Origin: Luteimicrobium xylanilyticum
Lineage (GTDB): Bacteria; Actinomycetota; Actinomycetes; Actinomycetales; Cellulomonadaceae
Assembly (NCBI RefSeq): GCF_009429125.1
Contig: NZ_CP045529.1
Location: 62,001-126,000, forward strand
Length of the DNA: 64,000 nucleotides
Direction: 5' to 3'
Position numbers and translations under genes: made by a program. Position 1 is the first letter of the stretch; each line of letters opens with the position of its first letter. Below, one piece after another: positions 33,922 to 42,997 of this stretch. The notes beneath the pieces are model-generated. The model was given only the letters and a program-made list of their open reading frames with translations, had not been told where the DNA came from and searched no databases.

Positions 33922-35130
33922 GTGGGCTCCGCTCCGCCCGGGGTGACCGGGCTCCTCGACGGCATCGCCGCCGTCGGCCGCGCCCGTTCCGGCGGGTACC
34001 GGCGGTTCGCGTGGACCACCGAGGACCCCACGCTCCGCGACTGGTTCGACGGCCAGGCCGCCGCACGCGGGCTCGAGGTCGTCGAGGACGGCAACGGCAA
34101 CCGCCTCGCCGTCTGGGGCGCGTGGAGCGGGAACGCGGGCGAGGACGCGCTGCTCGTCGGCTCGCACCTCGACTCCGTGCCCGACGGCGGCGCGTACGAC
34201 GGTCCGCTCGGCGTCGCCTCGTCCTTCGCGGCGGTGGATCGGCTCCGCGCCGACGGGTTCGAGCCCGCCCGTCCCGTCGTGATCGGGAGCTTCACCGACG
34301 AGGAGGGCGCGCGCTTCGGCGTCGCGTGCCTCGGGTCGCGGCTCGCGTCCGGCGCGACCACGCCCGAACGGGCCCTCGCCCTGCGCGACGACGACGGCAC
34401 CACCCTCGCCGACGCCATGCGCGCCCAGGGCCGCGACCCCCGCGCCGTCGGGCCCGCCGACTGGCTGGCCGGCGTCGGACGGTTCGTCGAGCTGCACGTC
34501 GAGCAGGGGCGCGGGCTCGTCCACGACGACGCGGCCGTCGGCGTCGCGACCGCGATCTGGCCGCACGGCCGCTGGCGCCTCGACTTCTGCGGCGAGGCCA
34601 ACCACGCCGGCGCGACCCCCATGGGCGACCGCTCGGACCCCATGCTCACCTACGCCGCGACGGCGCTCGCGGCCCGCCGTCTCGCGGGCGACGCACGCGC
34701 GACGTTCGGCCGGCTCGCGGTCGCCCCCAACGGCACCAACGCGATCCCGTCCCGCGTCACGGCCTGGCTCGACGCCCGTGCGTCCGACGAGCGCGAGCTC
34801 GAGCGGCTCGTCGAGGGGATCGTCGACTCGGCCCGGGCGGCCGCGGCCGACGACGGCACGACCGTCGACGCGTCGGCCGAGTCCGTGACGGGTGCGGTGA
34901 CGTTCGACGTCCCGCTGCGCGACCGGCTCGCCGGGCTCCTCGACGCGCCCGTCCTGCCGACGGGCGCCGGGCACGACGCCGGCATCCTCGCGTCGGTCCT
35001 GCCCACGGCGATGCTGTTCGTCCGGAACCTCACGGGCGTCTCGCACGCGCCGTCCGAGCACGCCGACGACGCCGACTGCGAGGCCGGCGTCGACGCGCTC
35101 GCCGCCGTCGTCCGGGAGCTCGCCGGATGA
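33922..35130 (+). CDS. M20-family amidohydrolase in the hut operon (allantoate amidohydrolase-like)
   Basis: A 402-residue metallo-amidohydrolase of the M20 / allantoate amidohydrolase - N-carbamoyl-amino-acid hydrolase type. Metal ligands sit in [20 protein letters not shown] (about 74-93), [10 protein letters not shown] (about 126) and [12 protein letters not shown] (about 191); the dimerisation domain has [10 protein letters not shown], and GAGHDAGIL and VSHAPSEHA close the second metal site. Families with these motifs hydrolyse N-carbamoyl or N-acyl amino acids. Lying between hutU and hutF with a four-base overlap to hutF, it most likely removes formate from N-formylglutamate in place of HutG. 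Start is the GTG at 33922. Confidence 0.88.
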   Translation: MGSAPPGVTGLLDGIAAVGRARSGGYRRFAWTTEDPTLRDWFDGQAAARGLEVVEDGNGNRLAVWGAWSGNAGEDALLVGSHLDSVPDGGAYDGPLGVASSFAAVDRLRADGFEPARPVVIGSFTDEEGARFGVACLGSRLASGATTPERALALRDDDGTTLADAMRAQGRDPRAVGPADWLAGVGRFVELHVEQGRGLVHDDAAVGVATAIWPHGRWRLDFCGEANHAGATPMGDRSDPMLTYAATALAARRLAGDARATFGRLAVAPNGTNAIPSRVTAWLDARASDERELERLVEGIVDSARAAAADDGTTVDASAESVTGAVTFDVPLRDRLAGLLDAPVLPTGAGHDAGILASVLPTAMLFVRNLTGVSHAPSEHADDADCEAGVDALAAVVRELAG

Positions 35131-36278
35131 GGCACGCCGGGTTCGCGAACTGCCACAGCCACGTCTTCCACCGCGCGCTGCGCGGGCGCGAGGTCGGCGG
35201 CGACACGTTCTGGGCCTGGCGGGACCGCATGTACGCGGTCGCGGGCGTGCTGGACCCGGACCTCCTGCACGCGCTCGCCCGCGCGACCTACGCCGAGATG
35301 CGCCTCGCCGGGATCGGCGCGGTCGGCGAGTTCCACTACGTGCACCACGCCCCCGACGGGCGCCCGTACGCGGACCGGCACGCGATGGCCGACGCGCTCG
35401 TCGACGCCGCCCGCGACGTCGGGATGCGGCTCTGCCTGCTCGACACCTGCTACCTGCGCGCGGGCTTCGGCGCGGGTCCCGGGCGCGACGGGTTGGACAG
35501 CGTGCAGCGCCGCTTCTCCGACGGCACCGCCGACGCCTGGGCGGAGCGGACCCGGGACCTGGCGGCCCGCTACGCGGAGGCGGGCGCCGTCGTCGTGGGG
35601 GCGGCGATCCACTCGGTCCGCGCCGTGCCCGAGCCGGACCTCGGCACGGTCACGGCGGCCCTGCCCGACGCGCCGCTGCACGTCCACGTCTCCGAGCAGC
35701 CCGCCGAGAACGAGGCGTGCCTCGCCGCCACGGGCCGCACGCCCGTCGCGCTGCTCGGCGAGGCGGGCGTCTGGTCCCCGCGCACCACCGCCGTCCACGC
35801 GACCCACCTCACGCCCGACGACGTCGCCGCCCTGGGCGTGTCCGGCGCCACCGTCTGCCTGTGCCCGACGACGGAGGCCGAGCTCGCGGACGGGATCGGC
35901 CCGAGCGTCGCGCTGCGCGAGGCGGGGGTGCGGGTCACGCTGGGGTCGGACAGCAACACGGTGATCGACCCGTTCGTGGAGGCGCGCTCGGTGGAGCTGC
36001 ACGAGAGGCTGGCGAGCGGCCGGCGGGGCTCGTGGTCGGCGGCCGCGCTGCGCCGCGCCGCGACGACCGACGGCTACGCGTCGCTGGGCTTCGACCCGGC
36101 GTCGGCCGTCGGGGCCGACGCCTTCGAGCTCGCCCGCGCGTCGGTGCGCACCGCGGGCGCGACCGAGCCGCTGTGGGCCGCGACCGCCGCGGACGTCGTC
36201 CCGCCGGTCGACCTCGACCCGGGACGGGTGGCGGCGGACCTGGCCGCCGCGGTCGACGCGATCTGGGAGCGCGTGTGA
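35127..36278 (+). CDS. hutF: Formimidoylglutamate deiminase, short form
   Basis: A 383-residue amidohydrolase-superfamily enzyme expected to convert N-formimidoylglutamate to N-formylglutamate and ammonia. Metal ligands: [17 protein letters not shown] (HxH, residues 5-21), [13 protein letters not shown] (about 185), [11 protein letters not shown] (about 218) and [12 protein letters not shown] (about 272). It starts directly at the HxH strand, so the N-terminal beta-sandwich of about 60 residues found in proteobacterial HutF is absent. Overlap with the upstream stop (ATGA) leaves no room for a longer start. Its own TGA overlaps the hutI GTG. Confidence 0.9.
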   Translation: MRHAGFANCHSHVFHRALRGREVGGDTFWAWRDRMYAVAGVLDPDLLHALARATYAEMRLAGIGAVGEFHYVHHAPDGRPYADRHAMADALVDAARDVGMRLCLLDTCYLRAGFGAGPGRDGLDSVQRRFSDGTADAWAERTRDLAARYAEAGAVVVGAAIHSVRAVPEPDLGTVTAALPDAPLHVHVSEQPAENEACLAATGRTPVALLGEAGVWSPRTTAVHATHLTPDDVAALGVSGATVCLCPTTEAELADGIGPSVALREAGVRVTLGSDSNTVIDPFVEARSVELHERLASGRRGSWSAAALRRAATTDGYASLGFDPASAVGADAFELARASVRTAGATEPLWAATAADVVPPVDLDPGRVAADLAAAVDAIWERV

Positions 36279-37426
36279 CCGCCCGCCTCGTGACCGGGAT
36301 CGGCGAGCTCACCACCTGGGACGCCGAGCGGCCGGTGCTGACGGACGCGGCGTTCGTCGTCGAGGACGGGCGGGTCACCTGGTGGGGCGCGGCTGCGGAC
36401 GCCCCGGCCGTGGACGAGCGCGACGACGTCGACGGCGCCGCGGTGATCCCCGGCTTCGTGGACTCGCACACGCACCTCGTGTTCGCGGGTGACCGGGCCG
36501 CGGAGTTCGAGGCGCGGATGGCCGGCGAGCCGTACCGGGCGGGCGGCATCCGCACCACGGTCGCCGCGACCCGCGCCGCCTCCGACGACGACCTCGACGC
36601 GGGCGTCCGGCGGCACCTGGCCGAGATGCACCGCCAGGGCACGACGACGGCCGAGATCAAGAGCGGCTACGGCCTCACCGTGCGCGACGAGGAGCGCGCG
36701 CTCCGGATCGCCCGCCGCCACACCGACGAGACCACGTACCTCGGGGCGCACGTGGTGCCGTCGGGGACCGACGCGGCCGCGTACGTCGACCTCGTCACCG
36801 GCCCCATGCTCGACGCCTGCGCGCCGCACGCCCGCTGGGTCGACGTGTTCTGCGAGGAGGGCGCGTTCGACGCGGACGCCGCGCGCGCCGTCCTGCGGGC
36901 CGGGATCGCAGCCGGCCTCGCGCCGCGCGTGCACGCCAACCAGCTCGGGCACGGGCCGGGGGTGCAGGTCGCGTGCGAGGTCGGGGCCGCGTCCGCCGAC
37001 CACTGCACCTACCTCACCGACGCGGACGTCGACGCGCTCGCCTCGAGCGGGACGGTCGCCGGGCTGCTCCCCGGCGTCGAGTTCTCGAGCCGCGCGCCGT
37101 ATCCCGACGCGCGGCGCCTCCTCGACGCGGGCGTCACCGTCGCGCTCGCGACCGACTGCAACCCGGGGAGCAGCTACACGTCGTCGATGCCGTTCTGCAT
37201 CGCCCTCGGCGTGCGCGAGCTGCGGCTCACACCGCGCGAGGCGCTGTGGTCCGCGACGGCCGGGGGAGCGGCGTCGCTGCGGCGCGACGACGTCGGACAC
37301 CTGCGCGTCGGGGCGCGCGCCGACTACGCGGTGCTCGACGCGCCGTCGGCGGCGCACCTCGCCTACCGGCCGGGCGTGCCGTTGGTGCGGCAGACCGTCG
37401 TCGGAGGAGTGCCGCTGCCCCGATGA
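36275..37426 (+). CDS. hutI: Imidazolonepropionase
   Basis: A 383-residue metal-dependent amidohydrolase opening the imidazolone ring to N-formimidoylglutamate. It retains the N-terminal beta domain, then [25 protein letters not shown] (HxH at about residues 66-68), [15 protein letters not shown] (about 126), a [10 protein letters not shown] block with the third His, and [18 protein letters not shown] (about 290). It is the last gene of the operon; 76 non-coding bases follow before the next gene. Confidence 0.95.
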   Translation: MTARLVTGIGELTTWDAERPVLTDAAFVVEDGRVTWWGAAADAPAVDERDDVDGAAVIPGFVDSHTHLVFAGDRAAEFEARMAGEPYRAGGIRTTVAATRAASDDDLDAGVRRHLAEMHRQGTTTAEIKSGYGLTVRDEERALRIARRHTDETTYLGAHVVPSGTDAAAYVDLVTGPMLDACAPHARWVDVFCEEGAFDADAARAVLRAGIAAGLAPRVHANQLGHGPGVQVACEVGAASADHCTYLTDADVDALASSGTVAGLLPGVEFSSRAPYPDARRLLDAGVTVALATDCNPGSSYTSSMPFCIALGVRELRLTPREALWSATAGGAASLRRDDVGHLRVGARADYAVLDAPSAAHLAYRPGVPLVRQTVVGGVPLPR

Positions 37427-37502
37427 GTTGAGACGACGACGCAGGTCAGAGAGGGTGAAGCGGCGGCGCGCACCGCGTCGCCCGACCCGAGCAGGAGGAC
37501 CC

Positions 37503-37799
37503 ATGTCGTTCCAGGCCTACCTCGACGCCGTCGAGACGAAGACCGGCAAGACGCCCCGCGAGATCGTCGACGAGGCGACCGCGCGCGGCTACGTCGACCC
37601 GTCCGTGAAGGCCGGCGTCATCCTCGAGTGGCTCAAGGACGAGTACGACCTCGGGCGCGGGCACGGCATGGCGATCGTCCATGTCGTGAAGAACGGGCCC
37701 ACGATCAGCACCAAGCACGTCGGGACGTCGGGGCCCCATACCGACGCGTCCGACACCCTCTGGCTCGACGGCAAGGCCACCGACCCGGCTCGCGCCTGA
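37503..37799 (+). CDS. DUF4287-domain protein
   Basis: A 98-residue protein: FQAYLDAVETKTGKTPREIVDEATARGY, then KAGVILEWLKDEYDLGRGHGMAIVHVVKNG, the DUF4287 pattern. Function unknown; relatives are often linked to DUF5655 proteins. A strong ribosome binding site (AGGAGG, then four bases) precedes the ATG. Separate from the hut operon by a 76-bp gap. Confidence 0.85.
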   Translation: MSFQAYLDAVETKTGKTPREIVDEATARGYVDPSVKAGVILEWLKDEYDLGRGHGMAIVHVVKNGPTISTKHVGTSGPHTDASDTLWLDGKATDPARA

Positions 37800-37830
37800 C
37801 GGGTCGTCCGGGAGTGCGCTCGACGTGACC

Positions 37831-37836
37831 TACGCT
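37831..37836 (+). promoter_or_regulatory. Leaderless -10 box of PNPOx gene
   Basis: TACGCT, six bases, GTG at 37843. It argues against the in-frame GTG at 37825. Confidence 0.6.
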
Positions 37837-37842
37837 GCTCGC

Positions 37843-38517
37843 GTGATCGTCCACACGGACTACGCCGGCGAGGGCCTGACCGAGGCCGCGCTCGCCCCCG
37901 CCCCGCTCGAGCAGGTCCGTCGCTGGGTCGACGCTGCGCGCCGTCGCCAGGCGGAGCGCGGGGACGTGCCGGAGCCGACGGCCCTGTCCGTCGCGACCGT
38001 CGACGCGTCCGGAGTGCCGGACGTGCGCACCGTCCTCATGCGGTTCCTCGACGCGCGCGGGCCGGGCTTCGTGACCGACCTGCGCTCCGCGAAGGGCGCG
38101 GAGATCGCTGCGACGGGAGGGGTCGCTGCGGCGCTGACCTGGCCGGCGATGTACCAGGCGGTGCGGTTCCGCGGCCGGGCCGTGGAGATCGGGCGCGACG
38201 AGATCGCCGAGTACTTCACCGGCCGGCCCTGGGGGTCGCGGATCAGCGCGTGGGCGTCCCACCAGTCGATCCCGGTCGCCGACCGCGCCACGCTCGAGGC
38301 CGTCTACGACCGGTACGCGGCCCTGTACCCGGACACGGGCTCCGCCACCGACGTCCCGCTCCCCGACCACTGGGGCGGGTGGCGGATCGACTGTGCCGAG
38401 GTCGAGCTGTGGGCCGGACGACGCAACCGGCTCCACGACCGCTTGGTGTACGTCCGCGTCGGGCCCGGCGACCTCGCCGACGCGGACGCGTGGGAGGTCC
38501 GGCGCCGTCAGCCGTGA
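37843..38517 (+). CDS. pdxH: Pyridoxamine 5'-phosphate oxidase family (PdxH-like)
   Basis: A 224-residue flavoenzyme of the PNPOx family, expected to oxidise pyridoxine/pyridoxamine 5'-phosphate to PLP with FMN and oxygen. Evidence: [37 protein letters not shown] (about 46-82), QAVRFRGRAVEI, then SRISAWASHQSIPVADR (about 131-147), and the C-terminal ELWAGRRNRLHDRLVYVR signature (about 192). The family signature at both ends supports PdxH rather than a generic PNPOx-fold protein. It ends 19 bases from the convergent oleate hydratase. Confidence 0.85.
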   Translation: MIVHTDYAGEGLTEAALAPAPLEQVRRWVDAARRRQAERGDVPEPTALSVATVDASGVPDVRTVLMRFLDARGPGFVTDLRSAKGAEIAATGGVAAALTWPAMYQAVRFRGRAVEIGRDEIAEYFTGRPWGSRISAWASHQSIPVADRATLEAVYDRYAALYPDTGSATDVPLPDHWGGWRIDCAEVELWAGRRNRLHDRLVYVRVGPGDLADADAWEVRRRQP

Positions 38518-38536
38518 CGCGCGTGCTGTTCTACCG

Positions 38537-40378
38537 CTACTCCACGGCGTCGTCCGTCCGCGGCCGCCGCTCGGTGCCACCGGTCTCGGGGACCAGCCCG
38601 AAGTCCGTGAGCAGCTCGCCGATCTGGGTTCCGTCCAGACGGCGCAGCAGGCGCTCGCGGAGGAACTTCGGACCCGGCAGGTCGACCTCCTCGCCGTCGC
38701 GCAGCCGGCTCGTCGCGGCGAGGAGCTTGCGGACGTCGTACGTCGACCCGAACACCTCGGGCACGCCGCGCTCGATGTCGAGGAGCTGGTAGGCGGCCTC
38801 CATCCCGGTGCGCACCGAGTACTCGGTCGTGAAGATGGTGTCCCGGGTCGTCTCGGCGAACTGGCCGATGAACGCGAAGTTCACCGACCCCTCGGGCACG
38901 ACGTCCGGCCGGTCGCCCGCGCGACGCGGCATGAAGAACGACGTCACGTACGGCATCATCACGGGCACGCAGGTCGCAGCCTCGGCGGCGAGCGTCGGGA
39001 TTTCCTCGACCGGGACGCCCAGGTGGTAGAGCCACTCCTGGGTGATCTCCTCGCCCGTGCAGTCCTGGAGGGACTTCTTCACGTAGTCGCCGGGCGTGTC
39101 CACGAACAGCCCGTAGACCCACACGACGATCTCGTCGGGAGACTGCTGCTTGAAGTGCGGCTGCCGGTTCACCGTCCAGCTCATCAGCCACGACGAGTCG
39201 CGGGCCGTGACGATGCCGCCCGTGACGACCCTCCCGCTGAACGGGTCTCGCTGCGTGATCCGCTGGATGTATTCCGGGATGCGCCGATCGAGCGTCGTGA
39301 CGGTCGCCGACTGCCACTTCGACTTGGCGATGTCACCGCAGAACACTTCGGGGTGCCCGAACGCCGGGTCCTTCGCGGCGATCCGCTTCCACAGCTCCCA
39401 GCCTGCGGCAGGACTCTCGTCGATCCGTGCCGGCGTGTGCTGGTCGCCCTCGTCGGAGTTCTCGGTGAGACCGCCGATGGTCGCGAGGACGAGGTCGTCC
39501 GGCCCGAGGTCCACGCCGCCGACGACGTCCCCCGCCCCCGGCTCGCCGCGCTCGCTCTCGTCCGCACGCTCCACCCAGTGGATCCGGGTCGCCTGCTTGC
39601 GGTCGCCGTCGGACGTGAAGTCGATGTCCGTGACCTCGGTCGCGAACCGGAACGTCACGCCCTGGTCGAGCAGCCAGCGGTACAGCGGGAGGACGAGCGA
39701 CTCGTACTGGTTGTACTTGGTGAACTTGAGCGCCGACAGGTCGGGCAGTCCACCGATGTGGTGGATGAAGCGGTGGATGTACAGCTTCGCCTCGAGCGCC
39801 GAGTGCCACTCCTCGAACGCGAACATCGTGCGCCAGTAGAGCCAGAAGTTGGACTTCAGGAAGTCCTCGCTCACGACCTCGTCGATGCGCTTGCCCTCCA
39901 TCTCCTCGCGCGACGCCATGAAGATCTTGACGATGTCCTTCTGGGCCTTCTCGTTCAGCGCGAAGAGCTTGTTCGTGTGCGCGTCCTGGCCCTGGTTCTC
40001 GGTCACACGGCACAGCGAGTAGTTCGGGTCGTCCTTGTTGAGCCAGTAGAACTCGTCGAGCACCGACCCCTCGACCTCGAGCGACGGGATGGTCCGGAAG
40101 AGGTCCCACAGGCACTCCATGTGGTCCTCCAGCTCGCGCCCGCCTCGGATCACGAAGCCCTTCTTCGGCTTCTTGATGCCGTCGAGCGCGCCGCCGGGCA
40201 GGGGGAGGCGCTCGAGGATCGTGATCCGGTCGCCCGCCATCTGCCCGTCGCGGATGAGGAACGTCGCCGCGGACATCGACGCCAGCCCGGCTCCCACGAG
40301 CCACGCGGACTTGTCGTCGACGCCTGCCGGCTTGCGGGGTCGGGCGAAGGCCTCGTAGTTGCCGTTGCTGTAGTACAT
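38537..40378 (-). CDS. Oleate hydratase
   Basis: A 613-residue FAD-dependent fatty-acid double-bond hydratase (formerly myosin-cross-reactive antigen), converting oleate to 10-hydroxystearate. Signatures: WLVGAGLASMSAATFLIRDG (FAD fold, about 26), the LERLPLPGGALDG and RGGRELEDHMECLWDLFRTIPSLE blocks (about 56-100), and FAFIGQFAETTRDTIFTTEYSVRTGM (about 505) near the C-terminus. Length fits the family. Usually linked to detoxification of unsaturated fatty acids. ATG at 40378 with AGGGAG upstream. Confidence 0.95.
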   Translation of the reverse strand: MYYSNGNYEAFARPRKPAGVDDKSAWLVGAGLASMSAATFLIRDGQMAGDRITILERLPLPGGALDGIKKPKKGFVIRGGRELEDHMECLWDLFRTIPSLEVEGSVLDEFYWLNKDDPNYSLCRVTENQGQDAHTNKLFALNEKAQKDIVKIFMASREEMEGKRIDEVVSEDFLKSNFWLYWRTMFAFEEWHSALEAKLYIHRFIHHIGGLPDLSALKFTKYNQYESLVLPLYRWLLDQGVTFRFATEVTDIDFTSDGDRKQATRIHWVERADESERGEPGAGDVVGGVDLGPDDLVLATIGGLTENSDEGDQHTPARIDESPAAGWELWKRIAAKDPAFGHPEVFCGDIAKSKWQSATVTTLDRRIPEYIQRITQRDPFSGRVVTGGIVTARDSSWLMSWTVNRQPHFKQQSPDEIVVWVYGLFVDTPGDYVKKSLQDCTGEEITQEWLYHLGVPVEEIPTLAAEAATCVPVMMPYVTSFFMPRRAGDRPDVVPEGSVNFAFIGQFAETTRDTIFTTEYSVRTGMEAAYQLLDIERGVPEVFGSTYDVRKLLAATSRLRDGEEVDLPGPKFLRERLLRRLDGTQIGELLTDFGLVPETGGTERRPRTDDAVE

Positions 40379-40411
40379 GAGCGCTCCCTGCGTCCGTCGT
40401 GGGGTCGGTCG

Positions 40412-40428
40412 GGGAGCCGCCGGCTCCC
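40412..40428. repeat. Inverted repeat upstream of oleate hydratase
   Basis: GGGAGCC-GCC-GGCTCCC, seven-base arms, 34 bases upstream of the oleate hydratase ATG. It may be a regulator site or a leader hairpin. Confidence 0.45.
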
Positions 40429-40435
40429 GCCCCTT

Positions 40436-40458
40436 CGACGGTAGGGCGGGTACCGTCG
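40436..40458. promoter_or_regulatory. Palindrome with symmetric -10 boxes
   Basis: CGACGGTA (40436-40443) and TACCGTCG (40451-40458) are perfect inverted arms around seven bases. Each arm contains TACCGT on one strand: the right copy faces the CHY gene (ATG eight bases on), the left faces oleate hydratase. Confidence 0.55.
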
Positions 40459-40464
40459 GACGGC

Positions 40465-40827
40465 ATGGTGGAAGCACGAACGTGCACCGGACACGCGCCC
40501 GCGCGGCTCCCGCTGCCACCCGTGCGCGGCGCCGTCGTCGACGACCAGACCCGCTGCGCCCACTGGTCGTCCCCGCTCGACGTGGTCGCGCTCCGGTTCT
40601 GGTGCTGCGGCGCCTGGTACCCGTGCTTCGCGTGCCACGAGGACGACGCCGACCACCCGGCCCAGCCCCGGCCGCGGTCCGCGTGGGACGAGCCGTCCGC
40701 CCTGTGCGGGGTGTGCGGTCACCTCATGACGACGCCGGAGTACCGTGCGTCCGACGCGTGTCCCCGGTGCGCCGCGCCCTTCAACCCCGGGTGTCGGACG
40801 CACGCCCACCTGTACTTCGCCGACTGA
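40465..40827 (+). CDS. CHY-type zinc-finger protein
   Basis: A 120-residue protein with a CHY zinc-finger: TRCAHWSSPLDVVALRFWCCGAWYPCFACHEDDADH (about residues 30-65), then CGVCGHLMT and a last CPRCAAPFNPGC pair. Twelve Cys/His ligands for three zinc ions can be counted. Bacterial members are single-domain and uncharacterised. It is divergent from oleate hydratase across a palindrome. Confidence 0.88.
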   Translation: MVEARTCTGHAPARLPLPPVRGAVVDDQTRCAHWSSPLDVVALRFWCCGAWYPCFACHEDDADHPAQPRPRSAWDEPSALCGVCGHLMTTPEYRASDACPRCAAPFNPGCRTHAHLYFAD

Positions 40828-40932
40828 ATCCCGCTGCCCGACGGAGATCCGCTACCGCCTCCGGGCGAGTTCTCATGAAGGACGGTCGCTGGCTCTGGCC
40901 CGCCGGCTCCGGGGGTGGGACGATCCGGGCGC

Positions 40933-41585
40933 ATGAGAGAGCGCCGGTCGTGGCTGTTCCCCCTGCTGATGACCCTCGTCTTCGCGCCGTGGACCGTGGT
41001 CGCGTTCGTGCAGGAGCTGCGCGACGACGACGCGTGGGTCGCGGACTGGGTGGTGCCGACGCTCGTCGGGCTGGCTGTGATGCTGGCCTTCGTCCTGCTC
41101 GCGACCTGGGTTCAGGGCAGGTCGGAGCGGCGAAGGCTCGCCGTGGTGAGGGCGATCTGCCCGGGGGCGTTCGTGTCCGTTTGCATGATCCACAGCGGGT
41201 TCCACGTCGCGGCCGCGGGGCTGGGCGACGCGATGCATCGGCAGACGCGCCGCCGACCCACCGCCTATGCGGTCCTCGCTGTCGACCCCTACGCCGTGAC
41301 GATCTGGCACAGCCTTCCGGTGGAGGTGTTCGGCTTCGTCCCGGCGGCCCGCATCGACGCCGTGTCGGTCGGCCGCGGACGCGCGGGCCTCTTCCACCAG
41401 GGGCCCGCGCTGTGTTCTCGGTGCGCGTCTCGGAGACCACGGTGCGCGACCTTCCCGTCACGCTCGTGCGGTGGTCGGGACCCCTTCCCCGGAACGTCGA
41501 TGCTGCTGGACTGCCCGAAGCGGTGGACGAGGTCCGCCGCCGGCTCGCCGCCGGCCGCGCGGGGACGCTGCCACCGGCGGGCTGA
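40933..41585 (+). pseudogene. Hypothetical membrane protein gene with a 2-bp frameshift
   Basis: The first frame from the ATG at 40933 has two N-terminal helices (LFPLLMTLVFAPWTVVAFV and LVGLAVMLAFVLLATWV) followed by a soluble domain to LFHQGPAL. The protein continues in another frame with FSVRVSETTVRDLPVTLVRWSG to 41585. The shift is at TGTG (41411-41414); with one TG removed the gene reads through as 216 residues. Family not recognised. Without the correction the first frame runs on into the next gene. Confidence 0.65.
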
Positions 41586-41613
41586 GCTGACTGGCGGTGT
41601 CGGTCGGTGCGCG

Positions 41614-41619
41614 CACGCT
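41614..41619 (+). promoter_or_regulatory. Leaderless -10 box of DUF4304 gene
   Basis: CACGCT, six bases, ATG at 41626. Confidence 0.45.
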
Positions 41620-41625
41620 AGGCGC

Positions 41626-42222
41626 ATGGAACCGACGGCGCCCACCGCCCAGCAGCACTTCCACTCGATCCTCCGGGACCACGTCGCGCCCGGGCTGCGG
41701 CGCCTCGGGCTCAAGGGCAGCGGCCAGGCGTACACGCTCCCCGACGGCGACCACTTCGCGCAGATCGGGATCCAGAAGAACCGCTACAGCACGGCGGACC
41801 TCATCGAGTTCACCCTGAACCTCTCGGTCGTCCGCAAGGCGGACTGGGCTGCCCACCTGGTCGACGAGCCGTGGCGCGGGACCAGACCGTCGCCGAACGA
41901 AGTGTGCGAGATCGAGGGCGCTTGGTCCGCGCGGATCGGCGAGCTGTTGCCGGGCGGGGTGGACCGCTGGTGGACGGTGGCACGGGATGCGGACCCTCGC
42001 GTCGTCGCCGGTGCGGTGGTCGACGCGGTCCGAGACTTCGGCCTCCCCGCGATGCGGTCCGCGATCGCCGGACGGGCCGAGCAGGACGGCTACCCGGGGA
42101 CCGTCCGACCGTCACGACCGGACGCTCCGGGGCTGGACCTGGCCGGATTCGCGCGTGCGCTGTCCGAGGCGATCCCGGGCGCCGAGGTCGAGGTGGTCCG
42201 GTTCGACGACGAGGACGACTGA
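41626..42222 (+). CDS. DUF4304-domain protein
   Basis: A 198-residue protein with the DUF4304 pattern: FHSILRDHVAPGLRRLGLKGSGQAYTLPDGDHFAQIGIQKNRYSTADLIEFTLNLSVV at residues 12-69, then RWWTVARDADPRVVAGAVVDAVRDFGLPAM near 125-155. Function unknown; members occur in contact-dependent immunity loci and as single genes. Here it stands alone. The first residues are set by the -10 box at 41614. Confidence 0.8.
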   Translation: MEPTAPTAQQHFHSILRDHVAPGLRRLGLKGSGQAYTLPDGDHFAQIGIQKNRYSTADLIEFTLNLSVVRKADWAAHLVDEPWRGTRPSPNEVCEIEGAWSARIGELLPGGVDRWWTVARDADPRVVAGAVVDAVRDFGLPAMRSAIAGRAEQDGYPGTVRPSRPDAPGLDLAGFARALSEAIPGAEVEVVRFDDEDD

Positions 42223-42357
42223 GCACCCAGCGCCGACCCGGACGCTGGCCGCCTGCCGAGGTGAACCTGCCGCCCGTGCGCCTCGTGTCACGGGTGAGGT
42301 CCGCACGACCCCCGCCGCCGGCGGGACGACGTCGGCGGCGGTCGAGAGGTGCACGAC

Positions 42358-42920
42358 ATGGCACGACGCACGGTACGAACCGGGGCAGTGGGACTGGCGC
42401 TCGCGGGCGCGCTGGCGCTCGCCGCCTGCAGCTCGGGGGGTCGGGAGGCTCGGGCGGCGGCGACACGGGTGCGGCACCGTCGGCGGCGCCGGCGTCGGGT
42501 GGCGCTGTCGAGGTCGACGCCCACCAGGGCGCGCTCGGCACCTACCTGACCGACGGCAAGGGCAACACGCTCTACCTCTTCGTCGCCGACCCGGCCGGGA
42601 AGTCCACGTGCTCCGGCTCGTGCGCGGCGGCGTGGCCGCCTGTCGTGGCGTCCGGGAAGCCCACCGCGGGCGACGGCGTGGACGCCGCGAAGCTGACGAC
42701 GATCAAGCGCGACGACGGCAGCGAGCAGGTCGCCTACGACGGTCACGCGCTCTACTACTTCGTCAAGGACACGTCCGCGGGCGCGACCACCGGTCAGGGC
42801 GTCGACGGGTTCGGCGCGCCGTGGTGGGTCGTGGCGCCGTCGGGCTCCGCTATCACGACGGCAGCGGGCACGGGCGGGGCGTCGACGTCGCCGAGCGACG
42901 ACTCGGGCTACAGCTACTGA
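42358..42920 (+). pseudogene. COG4315-type lipoprotein gene, frameshifted in a G tract
   Basis: The ATG at 42358 starts a lipoprotein signal (basic N-terminus, ALAGALALAAC lipobox at about residue 26). The frame is lost in a run of six G (42435-42440) and resumes in the next frame as GSGGSGGGDTGAAPS, followed by two repeats with the Yx(FWY)xxD motif: GTYLTDGKGNTLYLFVADPAGKSTC and GHALYYFVKDTSAG. One more G restores 187 residues. The family is a secreted repeat lipoprotein of unknown role. GAGAGG precedes the ATG. Confidence 0.82.
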
Positions 42921-42997
42921 CGCTCCGTTCGCCGATGGTGACGTGGTCGGGTTCGTCGGCGGGTGCTGCACCCTCGCGAGGTAGGCGTCCGCGCGGT

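Noticed and set aside
40915-42222. One 435-codon open frame spanning two genes
   Set aside because: It looks like a fusion but is produced by the TGTG frameshift; the C-terminal part is a separate DUF4304 gene with its own -10 box.
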